A stretch of 64,000 nt of DNA, from contig OZ253584.1 of NCBI GenBank assembly GCA_965263165.1, positions 310,001 through 374,000 on the forward strand, given 5' to 3'. Each line of letters begins with the position of its first letter. Positions within the stretch are counted from its first letter, which is position 1. Both the position numbers and the translations under genes were made by a program. Under the pieces are notes generated by a model that did not search any database, was not told the DNA's origin, and was given only the letters and a program-made list of their open reading frames with translations. Shown piece after piece: positions 53,440 to 62,184 of this stretch. This DNA comes from SAR202-VII-2 sp965263165 (GTDB lineage Bacteria > Chloroflexota > Dehalococcoidia > Lucifugimonadales > SAR202-VII-2).

Positions 53440-53628
53440 TTAGCGGCTCCCAAGGGCTTGTGGCCCTACAACGGCATTCGCTCCGGCCCCAGGCTTCCTC
53501 GGAGGGTCTTGCCCCTTGGGTTGTTCCCTCAGCGCTCCTGCCACAGGGGGACTCTCCATGGTGAGCCCCCAGTGCTCATGTATGCAGCAGGCTCCTAGAA
53601 AGAGAAGGGGGCCGGTGGCCGACTTCAT
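53440..53628 (-). CDS. Leaderless mini-ORF in R1 copy d
   Basis: 62 codons, MKSATGPLLFLGACCIHEHW, six bases after the -10 TATAGT. It shares frame with the 25.05 kb copy, with mostly mild changes (I/M, N/S, H/Q), until the last 20 residues, which diverge by frameshift. Coding is possible but unproven. Confidence 0.3.
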   Translation of the reverse strand: MKSATGPLLFLGACCIHEHWGLTMESPPVAGALREQPKGQDPPRKPGAGANAVVGPQALGSR

Positions 53629-53634
53629 GGGGGT

Positions 53635-53663
53635 ACTATAGCACACCCGTTCGTATTTTGCAA
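53635..53663 (-). promoter_or_regulatory. Repeat-borne sigma-70-like promoter, copy d
   Basis: TTGCAA, 17 bases, TATAGT on the minus strand; the spacer reads AATACGAACGGGTGTGC against AATAAGAACGAGTGTGC in copy a. It points away from the IS element. Confidence 0.55.
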
Positions 53664-53683
53664 TGGGGGGTGGCAGACCCCCA

Positions 53684-55341
53684 GAGCCTGTCTCACAAGA
53701 GAGCGAAGGTCTCGATGTGCGCGGGTCTGTGCAGGACTGGTGTGTGGGTTGGACAGGCGAGCAGGGTATCCGAGGGTGAGGGCCACAGGCTGAGGGCCCG
53801 GCTGAGTGCCCGGCCACGACGGGTGAGGCCGAAGAAGGACCGCCTCCAGGCCTTCTGCAGGGTGCGAAGGTTGAACGCCACCGCCAGCAGCGACCACTCG
53901 CTGCGGACGGCCTCGATCCCGCGCAACAGGAAGCGGCGCGCCCCCTGTTGCTCCTTCACGATGCCGAACACCGGCTCCACGAGCTGTTTGCGCAGGCGGT
54001 AGGCGGCCCGGGTCTCCGGCGTCTCCATCCAGTGGCGGTGGGACTGGAGCGCAGCATCGTGGAGCGATACCTCGATCCGGCGACCTTTCTTGATCGTCGT
54101 GCAGAGGCCGAAGGCGGGACAGGCGCGGCATGTGGCCCCGCTGGCCTGGTAGAGGCGGACGGGTGCATGACCCGTCTTTGTTTTGCTGCGGCGGAAGGTG
54201 AGGTAGCGGCCCTCGGGGCACTGGTAGCGGTCGGCGGCGGGGTCGTAGGTGAAGTGGCGGTAATGGTAGGGATGGGCGGTGTGGGAACGGGGTTCGGGCA
54301 TGGCCACCGGTGTATCGTGTAACGCGCACGCCGCTAGGTTGGCCCCGGAGAAGTACCCGGCGTCGGCCAAGGTAAGCGCCGGAGTCCGTTCGGCGGACTC
54401 GGCCGCAGCGGCGATGAGGGGCAGCAGTTGCGCGTTGTCCGCTTGGTCCTGGGTCACCTCCGCAGCGGTGATCAACAGCCCGCCGCCGGCGCCGTCGCCA
54501 TGGCTCACTGGGACGGCCATGGCTTGGGCGTTGTACCCGGTGACGTAGGCGCCGCGGCTGCGCATGAGCCGCGCCTCCGGGTCGGTCAGGTTGGCGTGGC
54601 GGGGCCCCTCTTCCTCCATCTCCCGTCTCGCGGCCAACACGCGCTTGCGCCGCTGCTCGGCTTTGCGCAGTTCGGGCGGCAGGCGCGGCGGGGCCAAGTC
54701 GTCCCTGCGCTCGTTCTGCGCTTCCAAGTCGGCGATGGCCTGGGCCGTGCGCTCCAAGAGCCGCTCCAGCTCCTGGGCGTCGTAGGTCCGCGACGGCGAC
54801 GCGTTGGCCTGCACCTTCGTGCCATCCACGGCCTGTACCGCCCAGTCGATCAGGTCGAGGCGGACGGCGGCTCGCACCGTTAGCCGCAGCAGTCCCCGGA
54901 GCTTGACGCGATGGGCCTTGTAGAATCGCCAGAGGGTGTTGTGGTCCGGGCGCTGCCAGCCGGTCAGCCAGAGGAAGGGAATCTGGTCCCGGCAGCTCGC
55001 TTCCAGCTTGCGCGACGAGCGTACTCCCGTCATGAACCCATACAGCCAAATGCTCAGCAGCGAGCGGGGGTGATAGGCGGGGGCGCCCAGCGCCTCGCCC
55101 TCCATATTGACGCCGAATCCGGCCCATTCCTCCTTCGTCAGTCCGTCGACGAAGCTCGCAACAAAGCGCACAGGGTGATCGTCGGGGAGCAGATCGTCTA
55201 GAGAGGGGGGCAAGAGCCAAGCTTGCTCTCGGTCCATCGGTCGCCACGTCATAGGCCCCTCCAACCAGCACGCGTTGAGGACAGTCTATCCACTAGCGCC
55301 CGCTCCTCACTAGGGGCGCCGGCTACTTTTGAGACAGGCTC
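53684..55341 (-). mobile_element. IS1182-family insertion sequence, complete
   Basis: 1658 bases bounded by inverted repeats GAGCCTGTCTCA(C/A)AAG (53684-53699 and 55326-55341). The single gene is the DDE transposase. C-rich bases flank both ends (CCCCCA and CCCCC), but a clean target duplication is not visible. It is inserted inside the repeat hub, within the glycosyltransferase cluster. Confidence 0.88.
53693..55252 (-). CDS. IS1182-family transposase
   Basis: 519 residues from ATG 55252, with GGAGGGG just upstream. It has the N-terminal MTWRPMDREQAWLLPPSL, the DUF772-like region YHPRSLLSIWLYGFMTG, the catalytic stretch VQAVDGTKVQANAS, LTLADAGYFSGANLAA, a cysteine cluster ATCRACPAFGLC, and the final EPVFGIVKEQQGARRFLLRG. 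The stop codon lies within the left inverted repeat. No frameshift seen, so the element may be active. Confidence 0.92.
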   Translation of the reverse strand: MTWRPMDREQAWLLPPSLDDLLPDDHPVRFVASFVDGLTKEEWAGFGVNMEGEALGAPAYHPRSLLSIWLYGFMTGVRSSRKLEASCRDQIPFLWLTGWQRPDHNTLWRFYKAHRVKLRGLLRLTVRAAVRLDLIDWAVQAVDGTKVQANASPSRTYDAQELERLLERTAQAIADLEAQNERRDDLAPPRLPPELRKAEQRRKRVLAARREMEEEGPRHANLTDPEARLMRSRGAYVTGYNAQAMAVPVSHGDGAGGGLLITAAEVTQDQADNAQLLPLIAAAAESAERTPALTLADAGYFSGANLAACALHDTPVAMPEPRSHTAHPYHYRHFTYDPAADRYQCPEGRYLTFRRSKTKTGHAPVRLYQASGATCRACPAFGLCTTIKKGRRIEVSLHDAALQSHRHWMETPETRAAYRLRKQLVEPVFGIVKEQQGARRFLLRGIEAVRSEWSLLAVAFNLRTLQKAWRRSFFGLTRRGRALSRALSLWPSPSDTLLACPTHTPVLHRPAHIETFALL

Positions 55342-55532
55342 CCCCTTCCTAACCTTCCCCCGAGCACCCGGGCAGGAACACAGCTACTCCCGGCGGGGGC
55401 TGCGCCCCCTGCACCCTGCTTGGGGGAGGGATGGGGCGTTGTTTGCTCTCCTGGCGCGTTGGGGCCCGCTTCCTAAACCTGCCCGCGAGTGCGGGGGCAG
55501 GGACAGAGATTCCCCGCGGAGAGTCTTTTGCT
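55342..55532 (+). repeat. GC-rich dispersed repeat, copy 7
   Basis: The core CGGCGGGGGCTGCGCCCC and the CTGCTTGGGGGAGGGATGGG arm lie at about 55388-55436, directly right of the IS element, with the GAGCACCCGGGCAGGAACAC arm before it. The IS has thus separated R1 copy d from this copy. Confidence 0.65.
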
Positions 55533-56564
55533 TCAGCCGCCCACGGCCTCCAACGCCTCAATGATTTGGGCACCGCGGTGGATGTTGCTGTGGCCGTCTT
55601 GCAGGCAACGCTGGCGGCCAGCGTTGGCGATTCGGTTACGGGCCTCGTCGTCTTCCAGTAGCCACCGGACTTTCGCCAGCAGCTCCTCCTTGGAATCGAA
55701 GTAGACCGCCTCCTCTCCTTCGCGGTACATCGCCTGCAATTCCCTGGTCCGGGGGGCCACCATTGCCGTGCCGCAGGCCGGGATCTCGAAGCAGCGCGTC
55801 GTGTACACGTCCCTGTTCCGCCCGGACAGGAAGACGAGGGCAATCTTGGCGCCCGCGATGACCCTGACGTAGTCCTCGCCATAGGCAATGCGGATGGGCA
55901 ATTGCCTGAGCGCCGGATCCAGGGAAGCCCTCTCCCATAGGCCACCGTATGGCCGCACAGGCACGCCCTGCCGCGCCAGGTAGTTCAGGGTTTCCGCCCG
56001 CCCGTCGGGTTCATAGTGCCCCACGAACACCACGTCGTTCCGGAAGTCCGGGGGAATCTCGTCAAGGGGCCGGTGAAATCCCTCGACATACCAGGGAGGC
56101 AGGACCTGGGGATTGGGAAGGCCCTGCCTCTGAGCAAGGGGGACGTCAGCCGGGCGGAAAACAAAGTTCACGTGGGACAGGCGTGCCGTACTGAAGTAGT
56201 GGCGCCAGAGTCGCCAACCCCCGCCGTCCTGGAACGGGTTGTCGTTGTTGTAGCTGACCACCCGGAGGCCGGGGTGATGCTTCAGGATGCGCTCCAGCGC
56301 GCCTCCAAAGAGGTGGGTCGGCCTCCGTAGAAACAGGACGTCGGGAGATGTTTCCGCGATGAACCGTTGCAAGGCACGATTGAGCCGAACCGTCGCCGGG
56401 CCCCAGAGCGTCTTGTTCTCGATCCGCGACCACAGGCCCCTGCCCAGGAAATCACTTGACTTGAAGGGAATCACCTCGGCCCCGTTGGCCCGCAACCCGT
56501 CCGCCAAGGCCTCCTCATAGATCCTATTCCGCCACGCTCCGGCCAGCACTATTCTCGACGCCAT
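55533..56564 (-). CDS. CgeB-like glycosyltransferase
   Basis: 343 residues from ATG 56564 (MASRIVLAGAWRNRIYEEAL); the frame above it is a shadow of the next gene. Typical CgeB/DUF3880 features: VVSYNNDNPFQDGG, DVVFVGHYEPDGRAETLNYL, VPVRPYGGLWE, and the late ARTREL-like stretch with EIPACGTAMVAPRTRELQAM. A predicted GT-B enzyme of surface glycan assembly. Starts eight bases after a second CgeB-like gene, so the two are co-transcribed. Confidence 0.85.
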   Translation of the reverse strand: MASRIVLAGAWRNRIYEEALADGLRANGAEVIPFKSSDFLGRGLWSRIENKTLWGPATVRLNRALQRFIAETSPDVLFLRRPTHLFGGALERILKHHPGLRVVSYNNDNPFQDGGGWRLWRHYFSTARLSHVNFVFRPADVPLAQRQGLPNPQVLPPWYVEGFHRPLDEIPPDFRNDVVFVGHYEPDGRAETLNYLARQGVPVRPYGGLWERASLDPALRQLPIRIAYGEDYVRVIAGAKIALVFLSGRNRDVYTTRCFEIPACGTAMVAPRTRELQAMYREGEEAVYFDSKEELLAKVRWLLEDDEARNRIANAGRQRCLQDGHSNIHRGAQIIEALEAVGG

Positions 56565-56571
56565 CGCCTGT

Positions 56572-57828
56572 CTACCCTTGCACGCGGCCCAGATTGGGCA
56601 CCGCCTGGTCAACGGGAACCGGCTGGACTCCCTCGTCCAGGACGCCCAGCTCCTGGAGCACCCGGATATAGCGATGGGACCAGCGATGCTCCCGCAGGCA
56701 TCGTTCCCGGGCCTTGCGGGCCATCTCCCGGCACTCATCGGGGCGGGGAAGGTAATAGCGCAGCAACTCCAGCATCTCGTCGTAGCTGTGCCAACAGAGG
56801 ATCTCCTCGCCGACGCGAAAGTGCTGGGCAAGGTCGGCGTTGTAGGTCGTCAGGTACAGCCCGCCGCCTGTACAAGGAATATCGAAGTCCCGGCCCTTCA
56901 CGTTGGTGATCCGTTCGGAGTGAAGCACGCCGCCGTTGCCCAGGTTTATCTGGCTTCGCCGGAATATGTCCACCGGGTCCTCTGCCCACGCGGCCCCGCC
57001 CATCCCCTTCCAGCCATAGCCGAAGACCTGCACCGGCACTCCGCGCCGGCGCAGGAAGTGGACCATCGCGGGCCGGGGTCCGTAGCAGGCGCCCACAAAG
57101 CTCACCGGAATGTCAAAGGGCCGGCCCGACGGTTGGAACTCCGCCGGATGGTAGATGGAAGGCGCACACCCCTCAGGCAGGTATATCGCCCTGCCGCCCT
57201 CGGCGTTGACCCAATCCACCGAGACGCGGGCCGATGTCCACCACAGGTCGAAGGCCGCAACGAGACCGACGGACCCTCTGCGTTGCTCCCCCACCATCCC
57301 CATGTCCCAAGACTGCTTGTCGTCCAGGGACATGTTGACGCACGGAACGCCATAGCGCTCCCTGATGGTCTGGATGGCGGAGGCCAGGATGTGGCCACCC
57401 TGAGCATAGGCGAAAAGCCAGTCCACCGGCCGCTCTTGGTGCGCCCGTTCGAAGGCCGACACCATCCGGCCGTTCACCTCGCGGCGAAGCTGTAGGAATT
57501 CCGCGGAGTAGCCCTGCGCCCGCTTCGACTTGACCAGGTCGGCGTAGTCGAACCGATCCACCGGCCCCAGGAGGCGGAGCTCCGGCAGGAGCGCATCATG
57601 CCACGAGTTCGAGGGTATCAAGGCGAAGGTATGTACGCCGCCGAGGGAAGCACTAGCGGCGGAGCGCCTCAGCGGCGGGGAAGGAGAAACCGCCGCTCTG
57701 CCGGCGTAGCGCTCGCGCCGGCGCCTGTAGGAGCGCTCAACCGCCCGCGCCCGGAAGGGAAGAACCATCCCCCAAAGCCGCCGACTGGTGCGCACCTGCT
57801 CTTTGAGCCTTCGCAAAAGCTCACGCAC
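56572..57828 (-). CDS. CgeB-like glycosyltransferase
   Basis: 418 residues from GTG. An N-terminal basic segment, then LIPSNSWHDALLPELRLLGP, VPCVNMSLDDKQSW, the mid-hinge PVSFVGACYGPRPAMVHFLR and the C-terminal FDIPCTGGGLYLTTYNADLA, followed by FRVGEEILCWHSYDEML. Paralogue of the gene just downstream; together they may add consecutive sugars. Fifteen bases separate it from the GT4 gene upstream in the operon. Confidence 0.85.
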   Translation of the reverse strand: MRELLRRLKEQVRTSRRLWGMVLPFRARAVERSYRRRRERYAGRAAVSPSPPLRRSAASASLGGVHTFALIPSNSWHDALLPELRLLGPVDRFDYADLVKSKRAQGYSAEFLQLRREVNGRMVSAFERAHQERPVDWLFAYAQGGHILASAIQTIRERYGVPCVNMSLDDKQSWDMGMVGEQRRGSVGLVAAFDLWWTSARVSVDWVNAEGGRAIYLPEGCAPSIYHPAEFQPSGRPFDIPVSFVGACYGPRPAMVHFLRRRGVPVQVFGYGWKGMGGAAWAEDPVDIFRRSQINLGNGGVLHSERITNVKGRDFDIPCTGGGLYLTTYNADLAQHFRVGEEILCWHSYDEMLELLRYYLPRPDECREMARKARERCLREHRWSHRYIRVLQELGVLDEGVQPVPVDQAVPNLGRVQG

Positions 57829-57843
57829 GACTTGTCACCGCCC

Positions 57844-59031
57844 TCACGACAGCAGGCCCTGAATCAACGATTCGTACTCGTCCAGGACATGCTCCTGATT
57901 GTAATAGTCGCGCGTCGCCGCCTGACCTGCGTCCCCCAGCCTCCGGCGCTCTTCCGGGTCGTGCAGCAGGCGCGTTATCTGCTTCGCCATGTCCCCCTCC
58001 GACGTTACGATCACCCCGCCGGGAAACTCCCGCACGCATCCCACGTCGGTGGATATGAATGGCAATCCAGCCCCCATGGCGTCCAGGACCACCCGGGGCT
58101 GGGCTTCGGCGCGGGAGGGGCAGAGGAAGACGTCGGCAGCGCAGTAGGCGGCATAGAGTGTGCTGCGGTCCAACCCCTCCAGGAACAACACCTCCCCAGA
58201 ATTCCCGCGGCGGCGCCACTGCTGGCTCTGGGATTGGAGGCTGCGAGCGTAGTCGTTCATCCGGCTGCCAATGAAAACGAGGACCGCGTCGCCGACCGCG
58301 CTTCGTTGGAAGGCCCGCAACGCCAGCCCCTGGTTCTTCAGTTTACCGTAGTTGGCCAGGCACAGCAGCATAGGCCGGTCGCCGATGCCATAGTGCGAGC
58401 GGAAGTCCGGCAGATCCTCGTCCAGCCATTGCACATCCGCCCCGTTGGGAATCACCGATACATTGCTCAATCCCAGGCGGTCCGCCAGCAACCGGTCGTA
58501 GAAGCGGCGCCCATCCTTGATGCCTGTGAGAAACACCAGGTGATCGAAGGCGCGCATCATGCGGGGCATTCGCCATATGTAGGGACGCCACCCCAACCAG
58601 GTTGGGATCGTGCGGGGAAAGCCAAGGGGGCCCTTGCCCCACACCCCGCGGCCGATGATGACCTTCTTGGCAGTGGACGCGCCGAAGGCCTGGTAGGCCA
58701 GGTCGGTGGCCCATATATTCCAGCCTTGGCAGATGATGACGTCGGCATCGAACCGCGCCACGAAGTCCCGGTACTCCTGGACTTCGCCGTGGTAACCCAC
58801 CCTCAAATTGCCGTTGCCCCAGGTTTTGAATTCCACCACCGCTGGATTGCCCCGGCGCTGGGCGTCGGAGCGAGCGGGGACGTAAGCAGTGGCGACGGTG
58901 ACGTCGTAGCCGCGCCGCGCCAGGCCGTAGGCCTGGACGGCGGACGAGTGGGAAAGCCCGTTGGCATCGGGGGGGAAGTGGTGGGCGGTGATGAGGATGC
59001 GCTTCAGCTCACGCGTCGATTTCAATGGCAT
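57844..59031 (-). CDS. Glycosyltransferase, GT4 family
   Basis: ATG 59031 (MPLKSTRELKRILITAHHFP) gives 395 residues; the longer frame overlaps the ABC gene. GT-B features: ANGLSHSSAVQAYGLARRGY, NVSVIPNGADVQWL, MLLCLANYGKLKNQGLALRA, and the donor loop PSRAEAQPRVVLDAMGAGLP. Its start lies 23 bases inside the ABC gene's end, indicating translational coupling. Confidence 0.9.
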   Translation of the reverse strand: MPLKSTRELKRILITAHHFPPDANGLSHSSAVQAYGLARRGYDVTVATAYVPARSDAQRRGNPAVVEFKTWGNGNLRVGYHGEVQEYRDFVARFDADVIICQGWNIWATDLAYQAFGASTAKKVIIGRGVWGKGPLGFPRTIPTWLGWRPYIWRMPRMMRAFDHLVFLTGIKDGRRFYDRLLADRLGLSNVSVIPNGADVQWLDEDLPDFRSHYGIGDRPMLLCLANYGKLKNQGLALRAFQRSAVGDAVLVFIGSRMNDYARSLQSQSQQWRRRGNSGEVLFLEGLDRSTLYAAYCAADVFLCPSRAEAQPRVVLDAMGAGLPFISTDVGCVREFPGGVIVTSEGDMAKQITRLLHDPEERRRLGDAGQAATRDYYNQEHVLDEYESLIQGLLS

Positions 59032-60931
59032 CCTTATTCCCTTCCACCAGGTTCCTAAACTCGGCGCTCTTGACGAGCAGCTCATCATGCGTTCCCGCGG
59101 CCACGACGCCGCCCTCGCCCATGATGCAGATCTGGTCGCACTGCGTGATGGAGGTGAGCCGGTGCGCCACGATTATCAGCGTCTTCTTACGGGACAACTG
59201 CCGTATCGCCTCCGTGATGTAGGCCTCCGTGATGTTGTCAATGTCGCTGGTTGCCTCGTCCAGTATCAACACGTCGGGGTCGCGGTACAGCGCCCGGGCG
59301 ATGCCCACCCGTTGCCGCTGGCCGCCGCTGAGACGCACGCCTCTGTCTCCCACGATGGTGTCATAGCCCTGCGGCAGTTCGTCCACCACAAAGCCGTGCA
59401 GGTGCGCCATCTTGCTGCCGGCAATGACCGCCTCCTCATCAATGCGTTCGTCCGAGACTCCAAAGGCAATGTTCCTACGGATGCTGTCGTCCAGCAGGTA
59501 GATGTCCTGCGGGACGTAGCCAACCCTGGCCTGCCAGCTCAAAACGTTGTGCTCCCCTATATCCACGCCGTCCACGCACATCCGGCCAGCCGACGGCAGC
59601 AACAGCCCCATGATCAGGTCCAACGTCGTGGACTTTCCGGCGCCGCTGTACCCCACCAGGGCGGTGGAACTGTACTTCGGCACCCTCAGAGAGAGGCCGG
59701 AAATGTTCCAGGAGCGGTCGCCCGGGTAGTTGAAACTGACATCGTCCAGCTCAACGGCGGACTCGAAGGGCAGGGCCGCCCGGCGCTCAGCGCCAGCCGC
59801 CGCATCCTCATTGGACGCGCCTTGGGAACCGCCCTCGACCTGCCGCCACAGCAACTCCGCCAGCGACTGGTGGTAGCGCAGGGTTGTAACGGAGGAGTAC
59901 AGGCCCCGGAATGAGGCGTTCAAGCGGGTGCCGGCGTAAGCAAGGAACCCGATCGTGGGGATGATTGCGCCTATCTCCCGCCCCGTAACCAGCATCAGAG
60001 CCAGTGTCAGAACAATCCCGCCAAAGGCCATGGAGTACATGACGTTGCCCGGGAGCTCGGCCAAGGCGTACTGGTTGCGCGTGTTCCTGGTGAACGTGGA
60101 AGAGGCCGGGATGAACCTGTTGATGAAATGACCGGCAAGATTTGCCAGCTTGATTTCCTTGAACGCTCCGAACAGCTCCGTCACCGACTTCACGCGGATG
60201 CGATTGGATTCAATCGTTTCCTGGCCCCGCTCTGCGAGCCACCTCCTCACCAGCATGGAGAGCAGGAGGTAGGGCACGCCGACAGACGCGGTCAGGACAA
60301 GGGTGAGCAAGGGCTCTATTGCCAGCAGCACTCCCAGGATGGCGAGGGTTATGACGCCCTTGTTCACCATGTCCAAGGCCGGCTTCAGCCCGCGCTCGGC
60401 AAACCTATCGGTCTCAATCACCACGTTTCGGGTCAGCTCCGAGGAACTCCGCTGGGCGTAGGACAGATAGTCCATGCGCCCGTACCCCGCGAGCAACCGG
60501 CAGGCGAGGTTGTGCGCGGCCGCCCATATGAACCTGCGGGCGAGCCATCCGTACAACGTCAGGGACAACTGCGCCACGGCCACAATAACGAACAGCCCAA
60601 TGGCCAACGCGATGATGAAGGCTGCGTCGGTCGTGAATCCGAGGGCGCTGTGGACCTGGCGCAGTAGGCCGTTGGACTGGATGGAGGAGGGGTCGGACAC
60701 CGTCTGCAAGAAGGGCAGCATCGAGCCCAATCCGATTGCCTCCAATCCCGCCACCACAATGCCCAGGACCGCCAGCAAATGGAACGTCCGCCGCTCCTTG
60801 GGCGTGAGGCAACGAAGGGTCAGCCTCAGCGCCGGGAAAATGCCCGGCGTTGAGGCTGGCAAGCCGGCGTCCCCCTCCGCCGGGCGCTCCCGCCGGAGCC
60901 TCCGGAAAGGGCTGGTCTTTCTACCGGACAT
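59009..60931 (-). CDS. ABC exporter, flippase-like (fused permease-ATPase)
   Basis: 640 residues: six helices in residues about 40-320 (LLAVLGIVVAGLEAIGLGSM first), then an ATPase with VGYSGAGKSTTLDLIMGLLL (Walker A), LSGGQRQRVGIARALYRDPD (signature) and VLILDEATSDIDN (Walker B). The half-transporter layout matches MsbA/PglK-type lipid-linked oligosaccharide flippases. Within a glycosyltransferase cluster that substrate class is the likely one. First gene of the minus-strand operon that runs down to 55.5 kb. Confidence 0.88.
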   Translation of the reverse strand: MSGRKTSPFRRLRRERPAEGDAGLPASTPGIFPALRLTLRCLTPKERRTFHLLAVLGIVVAGLEAIGLGSMLPFLQTVSDPSSIQSNGLLRQVHSALGFTTDAAFIIALAIGLFVIVAVAQLSLTLYGWLARRFIWAAAHNLACRLLAGYGRMDYLSYAQRSSSELTRNVVIETDRFAERGLKPALDMVNKGVITLAILGVLLAIEPLLTLVLTASVGVPYLLLSMLVRRWLAERGQETIESNRIRVKSVTELFGAFKEIKLANLAGHFINRFIPASSTFTRNTRNQYALAELPGNVMYSMAFGGIVLTLALMLVTGREIGAIIPTIGFLAYAGTRLNASFRGLYSSVTTLRYHQSLAELLWRQVEGGSQGASNEDAAAGAERRAALPFESAVELDDVSFNYPGDRSWNISGLSLRVPKYSSTALVGYSGAGKSTTLDLIMGLLLPSAGRMCVDGVDIGEHNVLSWQARVGYVPQDIYLLDDSIRRNIAFGVSDERIDEEAVIAGSKMAHLHGFVVDELPQGYDTIVGDRGVRLSGGQRQRVGIARALYRDPDVLILDEATSDIDNITEAYITEAIRQLSRKKTLIIVAHRLTSITQCDQICIMGEGGVVAAGTHDELLVKSAEFRNLVEGNKDAIEIDA

Positions 60932-61064
60932 CCATTACCTCTACCTCTTTGCCTGAAGGCAATCGCTGGGCCGGGCCGTCGGGACACTCCCCGCCAGACG
61001 CTAGGGGCGGCGACCCAACCAGGCCAGGCGCACTTCTACTCGTTCCCCTGGCGATTTTGCTTGG

Positions 61065-62033
61065 TCACAGCGATAGCTCCCGAGCCCAGAGTCTATTATC
61101 CATGTACCAGTCCGCCGCCCGGCTCAGACCCTCTTCCAGGGTCGTCTGCGGCGCCCAGCCCAGCATGGCCTTCGCTTTCGTTACGTCGGCCCAGGTCGAC
61201 CTCACGTCCAGAGGATTGGCGGGCTCCATTCGGATATCTGCTTTCTTGCCCAGCTTCTCTTCCAGCAAGGCGATGACGTCCAGTATACGAGCAGGGCGGT
61301 CCGACCCTAAGTTGATCACCTCGTAGCCGACCGGGCGCAGTCCCAGAATCGTGCCCCGCGCGATGTCGTCGACGTAGGTGAAGTCCCGCGCCTGAGACCC
61401 GTCGCCGTAGAGTGTTAACGGCTGCCCCTCCGCAATCCAACGGATGAACCTGAAAACACTCATGTCCGGCCTACCCGCCGGCCCGTACACCGTGAAGTAC
61501 CTGAGCACGGTTACGTCCAACTTGTAAATGTAGTGGTACGTATAGCACAAGGTCTCGGCGGCCTTCTTGGAAGCCGCGTAGGGCGACAGCGGCCAGTCCG
61601 TGCGGGAGTCCTCCTGAAAGTGCCCTGCGTTGTCGCCATAGACGCTGGACGTTGAAGCCAGCACCAGCTTTGGCGCCCCGTAGGCGCGGCAAAGCTCCAG
61701 TAGATTGAGGGCGCCCGTCAGGTTGGCGTCAATGTAGGCCCAGGGATCCTCCAGGCTCTGCCGCACGCCGGCCCGCGCCGCCAGGTTGATAACAGCATCA
61801 AACGACCCTCCTGCGAATAAACGGCCCAGCCCTTCCCGGTCCGCGATGTCGATTTGGTGAAAATCAAACCCGCGGAGACTCCGAAGCTGGGAAAGGCGCC
61901 ACTCCTTCAACCGGGCGTCGTACGCCTGGTTGAGGTTGTCGACGCCGACCACGGCGTGCCTCTGCTCCAAGAGCATGCGGCAGACCTTCGACCCGATGAA
62001 CCCGGCGCAGCCGGTGACGAGCACTCTTGACAC
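61065..62033 (-). CDS. NAD-dependent sugar-nucleotide epimerase/dehydratase
   Basis: 322 residues, extended SDR: VTGCAGFIGSKV (nucleotide turn), ASTSSVYGD, the YAASKKAAE Tyr-Lys pair, RYFTVYGPAGRPDM and DFTYVDDIARG. DNLNQAYDARLKEWRL favours a UDP-glucuronate 4-epimerase or UDP-GlcNAc epimerase-like enzyme over a dehydratase. It makes a nucleotide sugar for the surrounding transferases. GTG start. Confidence 0.88.
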   Translation of the reverse strand: MSRVLVTGCAGFIGSKVCRMLLEQRHAVVGVDNLNQAYDARLKEWRLSQLRSLRGFDFHQIDIADREGLGRLFAGGSFDAVINLAARAGVRQSLEDPWAYIDANLTGALNLLELCRAYGAPKLVLASTSSVYGDNAGHFQEDSRTDWPLSPYAASKKAAETLCYTYHYIYKLDVTVLRYFTVYGPAGRPDMSVFRFIRWIAEGQPLTLYGDGSQARDFTYVDDIARGTILGLRPVGYEVINLGSDRPARILDVIALLEEKLGKKADIRMEPANPLDVRSTWADVTKAKAMLGWAPQTTLEEGLSRAADWYMDNRLWARELSL

Positions 62034-62184
62034 GGCGGAATGGCCTCCTAACGAGACTTGCGTACGACGGCTTCAGTGACCCCAGCCCAACGCCAGGGCC
62101 TCGGCAGGGCGCAGACGCAGGGTGGCGTCATATCTCCGAACGGTGGCGGCGCAGGAGTTCTTCGCGTGTGCCGCGGGGCCAACC

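Larger units (their letters stand above)
52999..53663 (-). repeat. R1 module, type 2, copy d
   Basis: The fullest type 2 copy: promoter (53635-53663), conserved block with mini-ORF, GTCAC/GTGAC array (about 53326-53420) and a tail ORF. The IS1182 element begins 21 bases beyond its promoter end. Confidence 0.7.

Noticed and set aside
53625..55271. 548-residue minus-strand frame across the IS element
   Set aside because: Alternate-frame shadow of the transposase; the 519-residue frame carries the recognised motifs.
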